64,000 nt of DNA, from contig NZ_JBHTJV010000003.1 in the NCBI RefSeq assembly GCF_042676045.1, positions 620,001 to 684,000 on the forward strand, written 5' to 3'. This stretch comes from Pseudahrensia aquimaris (GTDB lineage Bacteria; Pseudomonadota; Alphaproteobacteria; Rhizobiales; Rhizobiaceae). Below the pieces are notes generated by a model. That model had not been told where the DNA came from, did no database searches, and saw only the letters and a list, made by a program, of their open reading frames with translations. This document shows positions 54,001 to 61,462 of this stretch, one piece after another. A program made the translations under genes and the position numbers. Each line of letters starts with the position of its first letter. Within the stretch, counting starts at the first letter, position 1.

Positions 54001-54764
54001 CGCGTATCCGTGTCGGCTTCTGCATGAGCCACACCCGCCGACTTACTGATTGTGTCAGAAGCATTGGCAACCTTCATCTGGCGCAGCATTTCGTAGGCGA
54101 TCACAGTCGGCAAACCGCCATCAAGCGCCGTCAATCCCGCTTTGAGCGGATCTTTGCCGAACAGCGCGTGAAGTGCATCGACACCCTCTGGCGACGCTGC
54201 ACCTTTTGCAAAGGCTGCAAGGGTTTTTAGGGTCTTTTGCAGCGCTTCGCCGTTACCCGCATGCTCACCCAGAAGACGCTTCGCATCCGACAGGCGGGCA
54301 GTCACATCTGATGCCATCTTTCCGGGCAGTGCTTTGGATCTCCTTGCGCCAAGCGGTTTCAACACATCCGAGATGGTATTCAGCAGCGTGGCAAGATCAG
54401 CCTTTGCCACCAACCCAAGCCATGCAAGAAAGGCTTTCGCGGGCGCATCGTTGGACGGAATGATCTGGCCCATCTGTGCCATCTGCTCGATCAAATAGGC
54501 TTCCGCCTTGCTTTCGTTCATGCGCCGCGGTTTTCGCATTTCGCTGAGCAAGGCTCTGGCGTGATGGTCAGCAATTCCAGCGTCTTTGGCTGCAATCAGA
54601 TTTTCCACCAATTGCGCAGAGCGCTTCATTTCGCGCTCACTGAGGATGCGGAAGAACACGAAGAGCGACCAATCACGGGTTCGACCATCAGCGAATTTCG
54701 ACGGGCGCAGCAGGTGTGCTTGCGTGTCGATTGGGGCGGTATTGGTTGCGTTTGGCACTGTCAC
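51090..54764 (-). CDS. DyP-type peroxidase fused to cytochrome P450
   Basis: One unbroken frame of 1224 residues. Residues 1-260 are mainly helical and unrecognised. Residues ~265-725 form a dye-decolorizing peroxidase: the distal GFRDG (D419), the heme-ligand region CPLGSHVRRSNPR (H561) and RRHRILRRGISYGG with the distal Arg. Residues ~760-1224 form a P450: ExxR at E1086-R1089 (YEILRINPT) and heme-thiolate loop FGAPGGGRECWG (C1167). The I-helix region (about 1028-1048) reads LLLELVGSPVATIPVNFAAM and lacks the A-G-x-D-T oxygen-activating motif. The start is GTG 54764, overlapping the upstream gene's stop (GTGA); GTG 54758 is also possible. No signal peptide is seen, so it is probably cytosolic. 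Confidence 0.88.
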   Translation of the reverse strand: MTVPNATNTAPIDTQAHLLRPSKFADGRTRDWSLFVFFRILSEREMKRSAQLVENLIAAKDAGIADHHARALLSEMRKPRRMNESKAEAYLIEQMAQMGQIIPSNDAPAKAFLAWLGLVAKADLATLLNTISDVLKPLGARRSKALPGKMASDVTARLSDAKRLLGEHAGNGEALQKTLKTLAAFAKGAASPEGVDALHALFGKDPLKAGLTALDGGLPTVIAYEMLRQMKVANASDTISKSAGVAHAEADTDTRLAAIKEGKSAEVDSVPSNYAFTAAGLEALKLDQNTLRSFPDVFLEGMAARADRLGDTGANAPNHWQGELGQKSVHGYFTGGFQIGGEGMPSQEIQWKRLREDIADFNAAASGNGEALRTMINGLFRLIGLEIVHLEVGQDPYTVADDGSVVREKFRMEHFGFRDGISQPFVDMKLGAPPAGGGTPGRNKSWKPVAAGEIVLDQPNEDGRLAKQPAHPDLRRGGTFLVFRKLEQDVIGLRNFLKSQKPDQPDAQKKLVSQMMGRWPNGCSLVHEPDNEGDASDPRLLNNFTFRDDDPEGRRCPLGSHVRRSNPRDLGGNDDVRRHRILRRGISYGGPFVPQGANAVEEKRGMLFICANARIDLQFEVVQSKWINGGEFSGQAGLAKCPITGNNGSDVQDAFLEPGAAAPISRVPRFVTTKGGDYFFAPGVATLAQIASGEKFALKPEELPYDGAGFGAAKTKTLFDPERLQDWARAMIAGKTPIVRVPMPAAPINLADEEPGNDNFILEDALMPKSVVFLAKHADAKAVISGVDKARDPLFSVTQYQEAGRRLLRGHDLLIGTQKGDDTEADRERLTDMLNTAWGLLTTKGNAHARIEAITKRELENALASAASTGEIDLVDDLAVRTSYAIVSEVFGTPGPDHLTELAMSLPFARQHIGQVYPDWLETLDRTMPANRGMRTMQIWSILLLLDIVGNVPQVKALKALGNQAAAEMFGHFDVLLAKASQNMPLDFGNDPGDRPLTLLDCLLLIAPQIMAKYKRTRADYLNDVRGLLLELVGSPVATIPVNFAAMMQESVKLNLDLPHLISMLQSKPLFKGDASVSGINRFIYEILRINPTVRLIMRQAMQDTVLPSGGKVKKDEWVAAIMAAANLDIAAFPNSQEFSLHPFDQGAKRDYENYMLFGAPGGGRECWGRDRLALLVMSECLKAAARLKGMRAIAGPEGEVQTFLRMARGYKVRFNEVLPQRHH

Positions 54765-55516
54765 TCTCCCTTCTTGCGCAAAGGCAGATATACCCCACCA
54801 GGTGCCGGGAAGTTTGCTGACCGGTGATGGTTGTCTTGCAAGAATTGGTCGAACAAATCGTTCATATCTTCCACCTTGCGACCCGTCGGCGAACGGACTG
54901 TTTCAACGAACAGGTCAAACTGGCGCTTGAAGTCTTGTAAGTATTTGATGTGCGGCGCGGTGAGGTCCGGATAGGCCGAATGGAACAGGTCGGCCGAAAT
55001 TTGATAGCGGCGTATCCACGACCAAAAGTCCTCGAACTCCTGAACCCCAGGAAAATCCTCAGTGTTTTCAAAAATGCGGTTGAAATAATCGCCGAGGAAT
55101 TCAGCGATGTCCCGAAAATAGACCTTCAGATCGCCATCGAAAACAACGAGCGTCAGCAGCCAAGAGCGGAATTGCGGTTGGGCGGCGAACGTCTTCTGCA
55201 TCGCCTCGGCTTCGGCTTCATCAAGCGGCAAGGGCATGAAGGTCGGGTCGGTGAAATCGACTCCAGACTTGGTGAGATACATTTCTGGTCGAATGATCAT
55301 CATGCGGCCAAAATGAATGGTGGAAATGCGCGTCAACTCCGTGGGGATGCCCTTGGCGGTGCGTTCTTGCACCGAACCCATCGCAAACCGGAGCCGTTCC
55401 TCGAAAGTGCGCCGCTCGCCGGGAACGCGGCCTGGCCTGATGGGTGCCATAACCGCAATTTCCGTCGCCTCGCCTATCCGTGCGGATTTCATATAGTCGA
55501 GAACGGTTCCACTCAC
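54761..55516 (-). CDS. Unknown protein, possibly DyP/chlorite-dismutase-like fold, coupled to DyP-P450
   Basis: A 251-residue protein with no signal peptide or membrane helix. It has a repeated strand-helix pattern: LTRISTIHFGRMMIIRP, then SWLLTLVVFDGDLKVYFRDI and an acidic helix region. This resembles the ferredoxin-like half found in heme peroxidases of the DyP/chlorite-dismutase superfamily and their relatives, but no heme ligand can be named. GTG 55516 was chosen because AAGGGG lies 11 bases upstream; an in-frame TTG at 55534 is possible. Its stop overlaps the start of the DyP-P450 gene, so the two are translationally coupled and probably work together. Confidence 0.65.
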   Translation of the reverse strand: MSGTVLDYMKSARIGEATEIAVMAPIRPGRVPGERRTFEERLRFAMGSVQERTAKGIPTELTRISTIHFGRMMIIRPEMYLTKSGVDFTDPTFMPLPLDEAEAEAMQKTFAAQPQFRSWLLTLVVFDGDLKVYFRDIAEFLGDYFNRIFENTEDFPGVQEFEDFWSWIRRYQISADLFHSAYPDLTAPHIKYLQDFKRQFDLFVETVRSPTGRKVEDMNDLFDQFLQDNHHRSANFPAPGGVYLPLRKKGE

Positions 55517-55614
55517 TGTCCAAATCCCCTTCAAGATAACTTGTTAGCAGTCTTCCCCCGTTGCGGCCCACGCACAAGTCCCGCTCGGCGCCTCGCATTT
55601 AGGCGTTGGCTGGA

Positions 55615-56589
55615 TCAGGATTGTAAAATTATGTCCAGCGGCAGGCGCAGCAAAGCGTTGGCGTCTATGATACCGGCTCCACAATTTTCCTCGTCCCAGT
55701 GGTTCGGGCAGCGCGCCGTTTTTCCGACTGCGCTTTGGAAGAGATCATGAATGGAGATTGATCGGTTTTTGACAAAATCGCTCAGGACATCGTCGCCGTG
55801 ATGTGCTCGCCACAAGGCGCAAACGCCAGCTACCAATGCTGCCGCGCCCGCCGTGCCATCAACGCGACAGACTTGAGCGTCACTGCCCACCGCTGCGCCC
55901 CATACACTTTGGGCCGGTGCAGCAAATGCAATGTCGGGGCCAGTGCGCGAGCCGGTCCAGAGTTTATCCTGATAGTTCGATCCAGCCACGACCACGAATG
56001 TGGCAGGCATTTCCTCGGATCCGTCATCCTCGCCAGCACCGACGATTACCACTGCGCCACGCCGCTTTGCGTTCTCAATGGCGTGCAAGTCTGCAGCTTT
56101 CAGTCCGGCACCTTCGGCAACCAAAATTGCGCCCGCCCCGCGAAATATCGCTTGCTCGATTTCATCTGCAAAACTGCGACCGCTCTTAGCCGTGCTGAAA
56201 ATACTAGCAGATGGTGCAGAACCGACGATTTCGCCCGCTTGGCGGCTGACTGCGATGCTGGCCAAGCACGTGCCTACCCGCGCTTGTCTGATGTTGTCCT
56301 TGCTGGCTTCAAGCAGTGATGTGCCTTCAAGTTCGGGATGTTCTGCACAAGAAGCGCCCACGAGCGCTATCGTCTGCCCTGCTCCTTTTGAGACTGAAAA
56401 TTGCCACGCCGAAAGCGCACCGATTTTGCGCAGCGCCCACCACTTGTCGTTGATAATGCCACCGTCTGTTTCTCCGGAAACTGGAGCTTTCGAGAAGGCT
56501 AACACTTTGTTGCTCTCGCTAAGTCTTGGCGCGGTTTGAGGGTTCTGGAAGGTATCGTCAGCGGGTGTAGCATTTTCGAAAAACAGCAT
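55615..56589 (-). CDS. Subtilisin-fold (S8) pseudopeptidase
   Basis: A 324-residue protein with the order of S8-peptidase motifs but no catalytic residues. The Asp motif (V-I-D-T-G) reads IALVGASCAEHPEL, so Asp is G78. The His motif (H-G-T-x-V-A) reads RVGTCLASIAV, so His is V105. The Ser motif (G-T-S-x-A-A) reads DGTAGAAALVAG, so Ser is A247. The V-x-G-A-G strand and the C-terminal GAGIIDANALL are kept, so the fold looks intact. There is no signal peptide; the first 45 residues are probably flexible. It is the first gene of the minus-strand operon, 98 bases before the DyP-associated gene. Confidence 0.72.
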   Translation of the reverse strand: MLFFENATPADDTFQNPQTAPRLSESNKVLAFSKAPVSGETDGGIINDKWWALRKIGALSAWQFSVSKGAGQTIALVGASCAEHPELEGTSLLEASKDNIRQARVGTCLASIAVSRQAGEIVGSAPSASIFSTAKSGRSFADEIEQAIFRGAGAILVAEGAGLKAADLHAIENAKRRGAVVIVGAGEDDGSEEMPATFVVVAGSNYQDKLWTGSRTGPDIAFAAPAQSVWGAAVGSDAQVCRVDGTAGAAALVAGVCALWRAHHGDDVLSDFVKNRSISIHDLFQSAVGKTARCPNHWDEENCGAGIIDANALLRLPLDIILQS

Positions 56590-56618
56590 TTCTTTGCGTC
56601 ACCAAGTTAAGTTCGAGC

Positions 56619-56634
56619 TGTGATTTTTTGCACA
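56619..56634. promoter_or_regulatory. CRP-like site in the pseudopeptidase/crp divergent promoter
   Basis: TGTGA-TTTTTT-GCACA differs from TGTGA-N6-TCACA at one position. It lies 30 bases upstream of the pseudopeptidase start and about 150 upstream of the crp-like gene, where it could control both. A separate palindrome, GAAATGC-GGG-GCATTTC at 56732-56748, lies nearer the crp-like start. Confidence 0.5.
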
Positions 56635-56784
56635 TGTCGTTGTTTTCGCTTGTAGCATTCTCCACACTCATCAAAATCAACGCACCCTTCGCAGAATCCG
56701 AAAAGTGCGATAAGCTAGAAAATCAGAAGGTGAAATGCGGGGCATTTCTACCTGAGCATTTTTGGCGGGAGCGGTGTCTGCAGC

Positions 56785-57480
56785 ATGACTGTTCAGGCAA
56801 AAAATTTGTTGTATCTGATTGGCTTGTTCAAGGGATTGAGCGCGCAGGAAACCAATATGATTGGCGATCAATGCGAGTGGATGCGTATTGACAAAAACGC
56901 TGACGTGATTGGCCAAAAACAAGACTCCACAGATGTTTACTTCGTTATCGAAGGGCGCGTTGCAGCTAAGGGGTATTCGGAAGAAGGCAAGGAAGTGACT
57001 TACGCCGAAATCCCGCAGGGCAACGTTTTTGGCGAGTTTTCTGCCATTGACCGAGCCCCTCGTTCGGCAACAATTCAAGCTATCGAAGAAAGCTATCTCG
57101 CCCGCATGTCTGCGGACGCATTTCGCAAATTGATTGTTGATTTTCCGCAAATCGGACTGAACTTGGCGGAGTTGCTGGTGCAGAAAAACCGGCAACTCAC
57201 AAATCGGATGTTTGAATTCTCCACTATGGCGGTTAGCCAGCGGATATGCGCGGAATTGCTGCGTATGATGGACGCGAGTGAACATGCACGAACAACCGGA
57301 GAGATTGTTCCCGCACCATCACACTACGAAATCGCGACACGGCTGAGCACCCATCGAGAAGCTGTGAGCAAGGAGATGGCTTCGCTTGCGCGGCGAGGCA
57401 TTATCGAGTCAGGGCGCAAGACCATCAAGATATTGGACGCGGAAAAACTGCGCGGTCTGACCCACTACGATTTCCGCTAA
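56785..57480 (+). CDS. CRP/FNR-family regulator with cNMP-binding signature
   Basis: A 231-residue regulator. The cyclic-nucleotide pocket reads FGEFSAIDRAPRSAT, with the Glu and Arg-Ser/Thr that hold cAMP in CRP, so ligand binding is likely. No FNR-type cysteine cluster is present. The helix-turn-helix reads HYEIATRLSTHREAVSKEM; Arg and Glu align with Arg180 and Glu181 of E. coli CRP and Lys replaces Arg185, compatible with a TGTGA half-site. It is divergent from the pseudopeptidase/DyP-P450 operon, and CRP-like sites lie on both sides of it. Confidence 0.88.
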   Translation: MTVQAKNLLYLIGLFKGLSAQETNMIGDQCEWMRIDKNADVIGQKQDSTDVYFVIEGRVAAKGYSEEGKEVTYAEIPQGNVFGEFSAIDRAPRSATIQAIEESYLARMSADAFRKLIVDFPQIGLNLAELLVQKNRQLTNRMFEFSTMAVSQRICAELLRMMDASEHARTTGEIVPAPSHYEIATRLSTHREAVSKEMASLARRGIIESGRKTIKILDAEKLRGLTHYDFR

Positions 57481-57502
57481 ATCGTGGTTCAAAGTCGCTC
57501 AG

Positions 57503-57518
57503 TGTGACATTCACCACA
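57503..57518. promoter_or_regulatory. CRP-like site between crp-like gene and gloA
   Basis: TGTGA-CATTCA-CCACA, one mismatch from TGTGA-N6-TCACA, lies 23 bases after the crp-like stop. The region 57481-57792 (312 bases) contains this site and no gene that I can support. Confidence 0.45.
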
Positions 57519-57792
57519 GACACGATTTGCCATTTAATTGTTAACTCGAAACAAGCACCAACACCAGTTGACGGTAAATGTGTTGGAGCGGTTTGGATCA
57601 GCCATCGCTGGGGGGCGGTAAGATCCAGGTCTTCATGGCCAAACATTGCGGTCAACCCTTGCCGAAGTTCCTCCCGGCAGAGGCAAACGGGCTGGCCGCA
57701 ATGCCTTTCCCCTTCAGTTGCACCGCGTTTTGACTCCGCACACTATCCGATTACACTCGACCCTGATGCTTCCCAGCTTTACGGATAGAAAA

Positions 57793-58233
57793 ATGCGCTT
57801 TTTGCACACGATGGTTCGGGTGAAAGACCTCGACGCTTCTTTGAATTTTTACTGCAACATTCTTGGTTTGGAAGAGACCCGTCGCATTGACGTTGAGGCT
57901 GGCCGGTTCACGCTGGTTTTTCTCGCCGCACCGAAAGACAAAGCCCATGCGAAAGAACACCGCTCTCCCGAGCTGGAGCTTACCTATAATTGGGATCCGG
58001 AAGAGTATACCGGCGGACGCAACTTTGGGCATCTGGCCTACAAAGTCGACAATATTTACGAGACCTGCCAGCGGCTGATGGACCACGGCGTGACGATCAA
58101 CCGTCCACCGCGTGACGGGCATATGGCATTTGTGCGGTCACCCGACGGAATTTCTATCGAGATATTGCAGGAAGGTGATGCCCTGCCGAAGCAGGAACCT
58201 TGGGCCTCCATGGAAAACACGGGCGAGTGGTAA
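57793..58233 (+). CDS. gloA: Glyoxalase I (lactoylglutathione lyase)
   Basis: A 146-residue VOC-superfamily enzyme starting MRFLHTMVRVKDLDASLNFY, very close in pattern to E. coli GloA. Metal ligands are visible: His5, a Glu in ELELTYNW, a His in FGHLAYKV and a Glu in ISIEILQE. It converts the methylglyoxal-glutathione adduct to S-lactoylglutathione in the cytosol. ATG 57793 gives the exact family start; upstream frame is not family-like. gloB begins 4 bases after its stop, forming a complete glyoxalase operon. Confidence 0.93.
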   Translation: MRFLHTMVRVKDLDASLNFYCNILGLEETRRIDVEAGRFTLVFLAAPKDKAHAKEHRSPELELTYNWDPEEYTGGRNFGHLAYKVDNIYETCQRLMDHGVTINRPPRDGHMAFVRSPDGISIEILQEGDALPKQEPWASMENTGEW

Positions 58234-58237
58234 GCCA

Positions 58238-59008
58238 ATGTCCTCGCTCGACTATTACCTCTTTCCATATTTGGCAGATAATTACGGCGTTCTAATCCAC
58301 GATCGCAAAAGCGGCGCTACCGCTGCCGTTGATGCTGGAGAAGCGCAAGCGTTGCTTGATGCGCTGGACAAAAAGGGTTGGAAGCTCACGCATCTCTGGA
58401 TAACTCATCATCATTGGGACCACACCGATGGGCTGGAAGCTGTTAAGGCTGCAACGGGGTGCCAAGTGATCGGGCCAAGCGGTAGTGCTTCGCCAATTGC
58501 AGGACTGGACCGGCAGGTAAACGGCGGCGACCATTTCGACTTTGCTGGCTACGAAGTGCAGGTCATTTCCACACCAGGTCATACAACGGATATGATCAAT
58601 TTTTACTTGCCCGGCGAAAAAGTGGTTTTCACTGGCGACACCCTGTTCTCTCTCGGTTGCGGACGGATATTCGAAGGAACGCCTGCGATGATGTGGAAAA
58701 GCCTCTCGAAATTCCTCGACATGCCCGCTGATACAGTTGTCTATTCCGCACACGAATATACGGCTTCTAACGCCGCGTTTGCGCTCACTGTGGACCCCGA
58801 TAACGCGCAACTCCAAAAGCGCGTGGAGCAGATCTCGAAGTTGCGTGCAGACGGCAAACCGACCGTTCCTTCAACACTGGATGAAGAGTTCGCGACCAAC
58901 CCGTTTTTGCGCGCGTCTGATGCTTCCATCCGGGCGCATCTGGGCATGAGAGATGCAAGCGATGAAGAGGTCTTCACCGAAATCCGCAAGCGCAAAGATC
59001 AAGCCTGA
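58238..59008 (+). CDS. gloB: Glyoxalase II (hydroxyacylglutathione hydrolase)
   Basis: A 256-residue metallo-beta-lactamase-fold hydrolase. The metal motif is THHHWDHTDG (usually T-H-H-H-x-D-H-x-G-G), followed by TPGHTTD, FTGDTLFSLGCGR with the bridging Asp, and SAHEYT with the last His. It releases D-lactate and glutathione. ATG 58238 is 4 bases after gloA. The C-terminal Asp/Arg/Lys segment that binds glutathione is present. Its last 10 bases overlap the convergent ManC-AGE gene. Confidence 0.95.
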   Translation: MSSLDYYLFPYLADNYGVLIHDRKSGATAAVDAGEAQALLDALDKKGWKLTHLWITHHHWDHTDGLEAVKAATGCQVIGPSGSASPIAGLDRQVNGGDHFDFAGYEVQVISTPGHTTDMINFYLPGEKVVFTGDTLFSLGCGRIFEGTPAMMWKSLSKFLDMPADTVVYSAHEYTASNAAFALTVDPDNAQLQKRVEQISKLRADGKPTVPSTLDEEFATNPFLRASDASIRAHLGMRDASDEEVFTEIRKRKDQA

Positions 59009-61221
59009 ACGGACACAGTAAGGGTTTCGGTCTTGCGGTCTTTTTGCGCCCAATTGATGTAGTCTTCCAAAGCCAAGACAATGTGATGAAAAATGCTGGC
59101 CGACACACTGCTCCCGCGCAAGGTGCCGCCCTTGGTTTCCAGACGGTCGTGCCAAAGCCCTGCAACCGAGGGCGATAAATGCCAATGAAAGAGCGAATCG
59201 AATATCGCGAAAATTTCCGTGTGTGGACGTCCCAGTGCGATTGCTGCACGCAGATGCTCGCTTTGCACCCAAGCGCGGGTTTCGTTACTACCCGGACCTC
59301 TGCCATCGACCATCAGCGCTGAAAGACCGCGCGTTTCGGTCTGACCGAAAGCGGTAGCACTGGCCCAAAGCTGTTGAGCGATTGAGAAGTCCTCGACTGC
59401 GGGCAGGCGCTCATCTTCGGCCGCCCACAAGCGCAGCCATTCGAAATGATGCCCCGGGGACCAAGGGCCGGCGCGGTCTTTGTGATCAGGCAACTCGCTC
59501 ACACGCCAGTTTCGCTCGTCGTAAAAATAATGGAAGAACGCTGCCCAGCCGCCCTCAGCCAGACCGCGAGCGAGCGGATCATTGGTTGCTTTGTGCCAGC
59601 CGCTTGCCGCGTCAATGAGATGCATATGCGCATCCGCACTGGCGACTCCGCTGCTGGCTTCAGCGGTCGAATTAAAACCGATGTCGTTAGACATCGCACC
59701 GATCATGCGAATTATTCGCTTCGCCAAATCGTCAGCGACGGCTGCGTCCAAGCCTCTGTAGGCCGTGCAAGCGCGCAAAACCTGAGCGAGATCGTAAAGC
59801 CTCGTGGTTGCGCCGAGAACATCCAAATTCTCGGTGCGCTCGCTGGGCCATGCGCCGTCTTTGGTCTGCCACGCATCAAGGCAAGCAATGCCGTGTCCCG
59901 CTATGCGCCCGGCATCTTCGTGCCAATTGTTCAACGCACCCACGCTGAAGGCGATCACCTGACGCGCCTGTGTGCTGAGTGTCTTGGTAAGGGAGAGGGA
60001 TTGTCCTGTCAGGCCAAGCGCATTGGAAAAGCCACCAAAACGCTCGTCCACACCTGCTGAAACCCAAAGTGGAAATGCCGACCCGGTCAACCAATCCCTT
60101 GCGCGATCCACCCGCGCCTGACTTTCATCTTGGACCACCAAACCATTTTTGCTTGCTTCCAAAAAGCTGCGCGCACCGTCCGCTTGTTCAATTGGAGAAA
60201 CGTAGACGCACTCATCGGTTGCTATGATTGCCAGTCCTTCCACGCCCTTTGCGTAAATTTTGGAGCCTTGCGAATACAACAAGCTGTCCGTCGTTTCGAT
60301 TTCTTCAACCGGCCCGAAGATCGCTTGACCGGTTTCTGCCAACCTGTTTTTCAGCAAAGCAGACCAACTGCCGAGATCATCCCAGTCACTGGTTATTTCC
60401 AAAGCGCAGCACGTTTCATGGCCTTCTACAATTGCTGTGTCGAATGGCAGCGATAAAGCGGCTGCAAAAGCCTTGCCTAAATACAACGCCCGCCCGTCGT
60501 AATGTGCGGTGTCGATGCTGCGCTCTACAGCCCGCATGATTTCCGGTTGGTTCCTGCGAAATGTCGCAACCATCGTTGCCGCTTTGAAGACGAAGATGCC
60601 GGTATTCCAAAGCGCACCATCATCGATAAGTGCTTGCGCCAATTCCGGCGCGGGCTTTTCGTGGAAGACGTCGACGCTTTGAACAGAGCCGCCAGCAGCA
60701 TTGCGAAGAATGTAACCGAAGTTCTCATCCGCCTTGTGTGGCTGTGCGCCGAGAAGCACCAACGCTTCGTCTTGAGCCGCGCTTAACGCAACTTCCAGAT
60801 CATCGTGATGGGCGCGGATACGACGGATGCAATGATCGCTGGGAGATACGATCATCACGGCATCCGAATCTCGCTGGGCTGCTATGCACGCTGCCAACGC
60901 AATACTTGCCGCCGTGTTGCGCGACGCCGGTTCTGCCAGAACGTTTTGAGGCGCAATGCCAAACTTTCCCGCACACAACGCTAGTTCAGGAACATGGTTT
61001 TGGTGGCCAACGATCAAAGTCTGCGCGGGATTGTATTTGGACAGCCGCTGCAGCGTTTGTTCTAACAAGGGGCGTTCATCAAAAAGGCGCTGGAACGGTT
61101 TAGGCTTTTCCGGTGTCGAAATGGGCCAAAGCCGTTCACCCGAACCGCCGCATAACACACTGACCCAGACATTCTGGCTGAAATCCTTCTTAGGAACCGT
61201 GGTCTTCGGCACGTGCGTCAC
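58999..61221 (-). CDS. Mannose-1-phosphate guanylyltransferase fused to AGE-type isomerase
   Basis: A 740-residue fusion. Residues ~18-360 are a sugar-nucleotidyltransferase: VLCGGSGERLWPIS, then PKPFQRL and FHEKP, as in ManC. Residues ~370-740 form an (alpha/alpha)6 barrel of the N-acylglucosamine 2-epimerase/mannose isomerase family, with catalytic-type His residues in ADAHMHLIDAA, GPWSPGHHFEWLRLW and WHDRLETKGG. Together they could turn fructose-6-phosphate or free sugar to mannose and then to GDP-mannose, though a phosphomannomutase step would still be needed. The start is GTG 61221, with GGGGGA upstream. Most ManC fusions carry a cupin-type isomerase instead. Confidence 0.85.
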   Translation of the reverse strand: MTHVPKTTVPKKDFSQNVWVSVLCGGSGERLWPISTPEKPKPFQRLFDERPLLEQTLQRLSKYNPAQTLIVGHQNHVPELALCAGKFGIAPQNVLAEPASRNTAASIALAACIAAQRDSDAVMIVSPSDHCIRRIRAHHDDLEVALSAAQDEALVLLGAQPHKADENFGYILRNAAGGSVQSVDVFHEKPAPELAQALIDDGALWNTGIFVFKAATMVATFRRNQPEIMRAVERSIDTAHYDGRALYLGKAFAAALSLPFDTAIVEGHETCCALEITSDWDDLGSWSALLKNRLAETGQAIFGPVEEIETTDSLLYSQGSKIYAKGVEGLAIIATDECVYVSPIEQADGARSFLEASKNGLVVQDESQARVDRARDWLTGSAFPLWVSAGVDERFGGFSNALGLTGQSLSLTKTLSTQARQVIAFSVGALNNWHEDAGRIAGHGIACLDAWQTKDGAWPSERTENLDVLGATTRLYDLAQVLRACTAYRGLDAAVADDLAKRIIRMIGAMSNDIGFNSTAEASSGVASADAHMHLIDAASGWHKATNDPLARGLAEGGWAAFFHYFYDERNWRVSELPDHKDRAGPWSPGHHFEWLRLWAAEDERLPAVEDFSIAQQLWASATAFGQTETRGLSALMVDGRGPGSNETRAWVQSEHLRAAIALGRPHTEIFAIFDSLFHWHLSPSVAGLWHDRLETKGGTLRGSSVSASIFHHIVLALEDYINWAQKDRKTETLTVSVQA

Positions 61222-61370
61222 TTGATCCCCCCGAATGCCAAGCTAGGCCGTTTGATCGATTTGATACAAACTGATCCATATTCCCCAAGTCACCAATTCA
61301 ACAGCAAGCTCAACAATATGCAAGATACACGCGGCTTAAGGTTCAGCGCTCGCAATGGTCAATCTCCTGG

Positions 61371-61399
61371 AAGTTGACTTAGCGCGTTAAAGTTGACTT
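61371..61399. promoter_or_regulatory. Two direct repeats in the gap promoter region
   Basis: AAGTTGACTT occurs at 61371-61380 and 61390-61399, a 19-base period (about two helical turns), 64 bases before the gap start. It could bind a carbon-metabolism regulator, or supply a -35 element (TTGACT). Function is inferred. Confidence 0.4.
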
Positions 61400-61462
61400 G
61401 ACCGCCTACGAATTCTAAATCGATTTAAGTTTAATTGCCCTACCAACCCCGGAGCCCCCATT

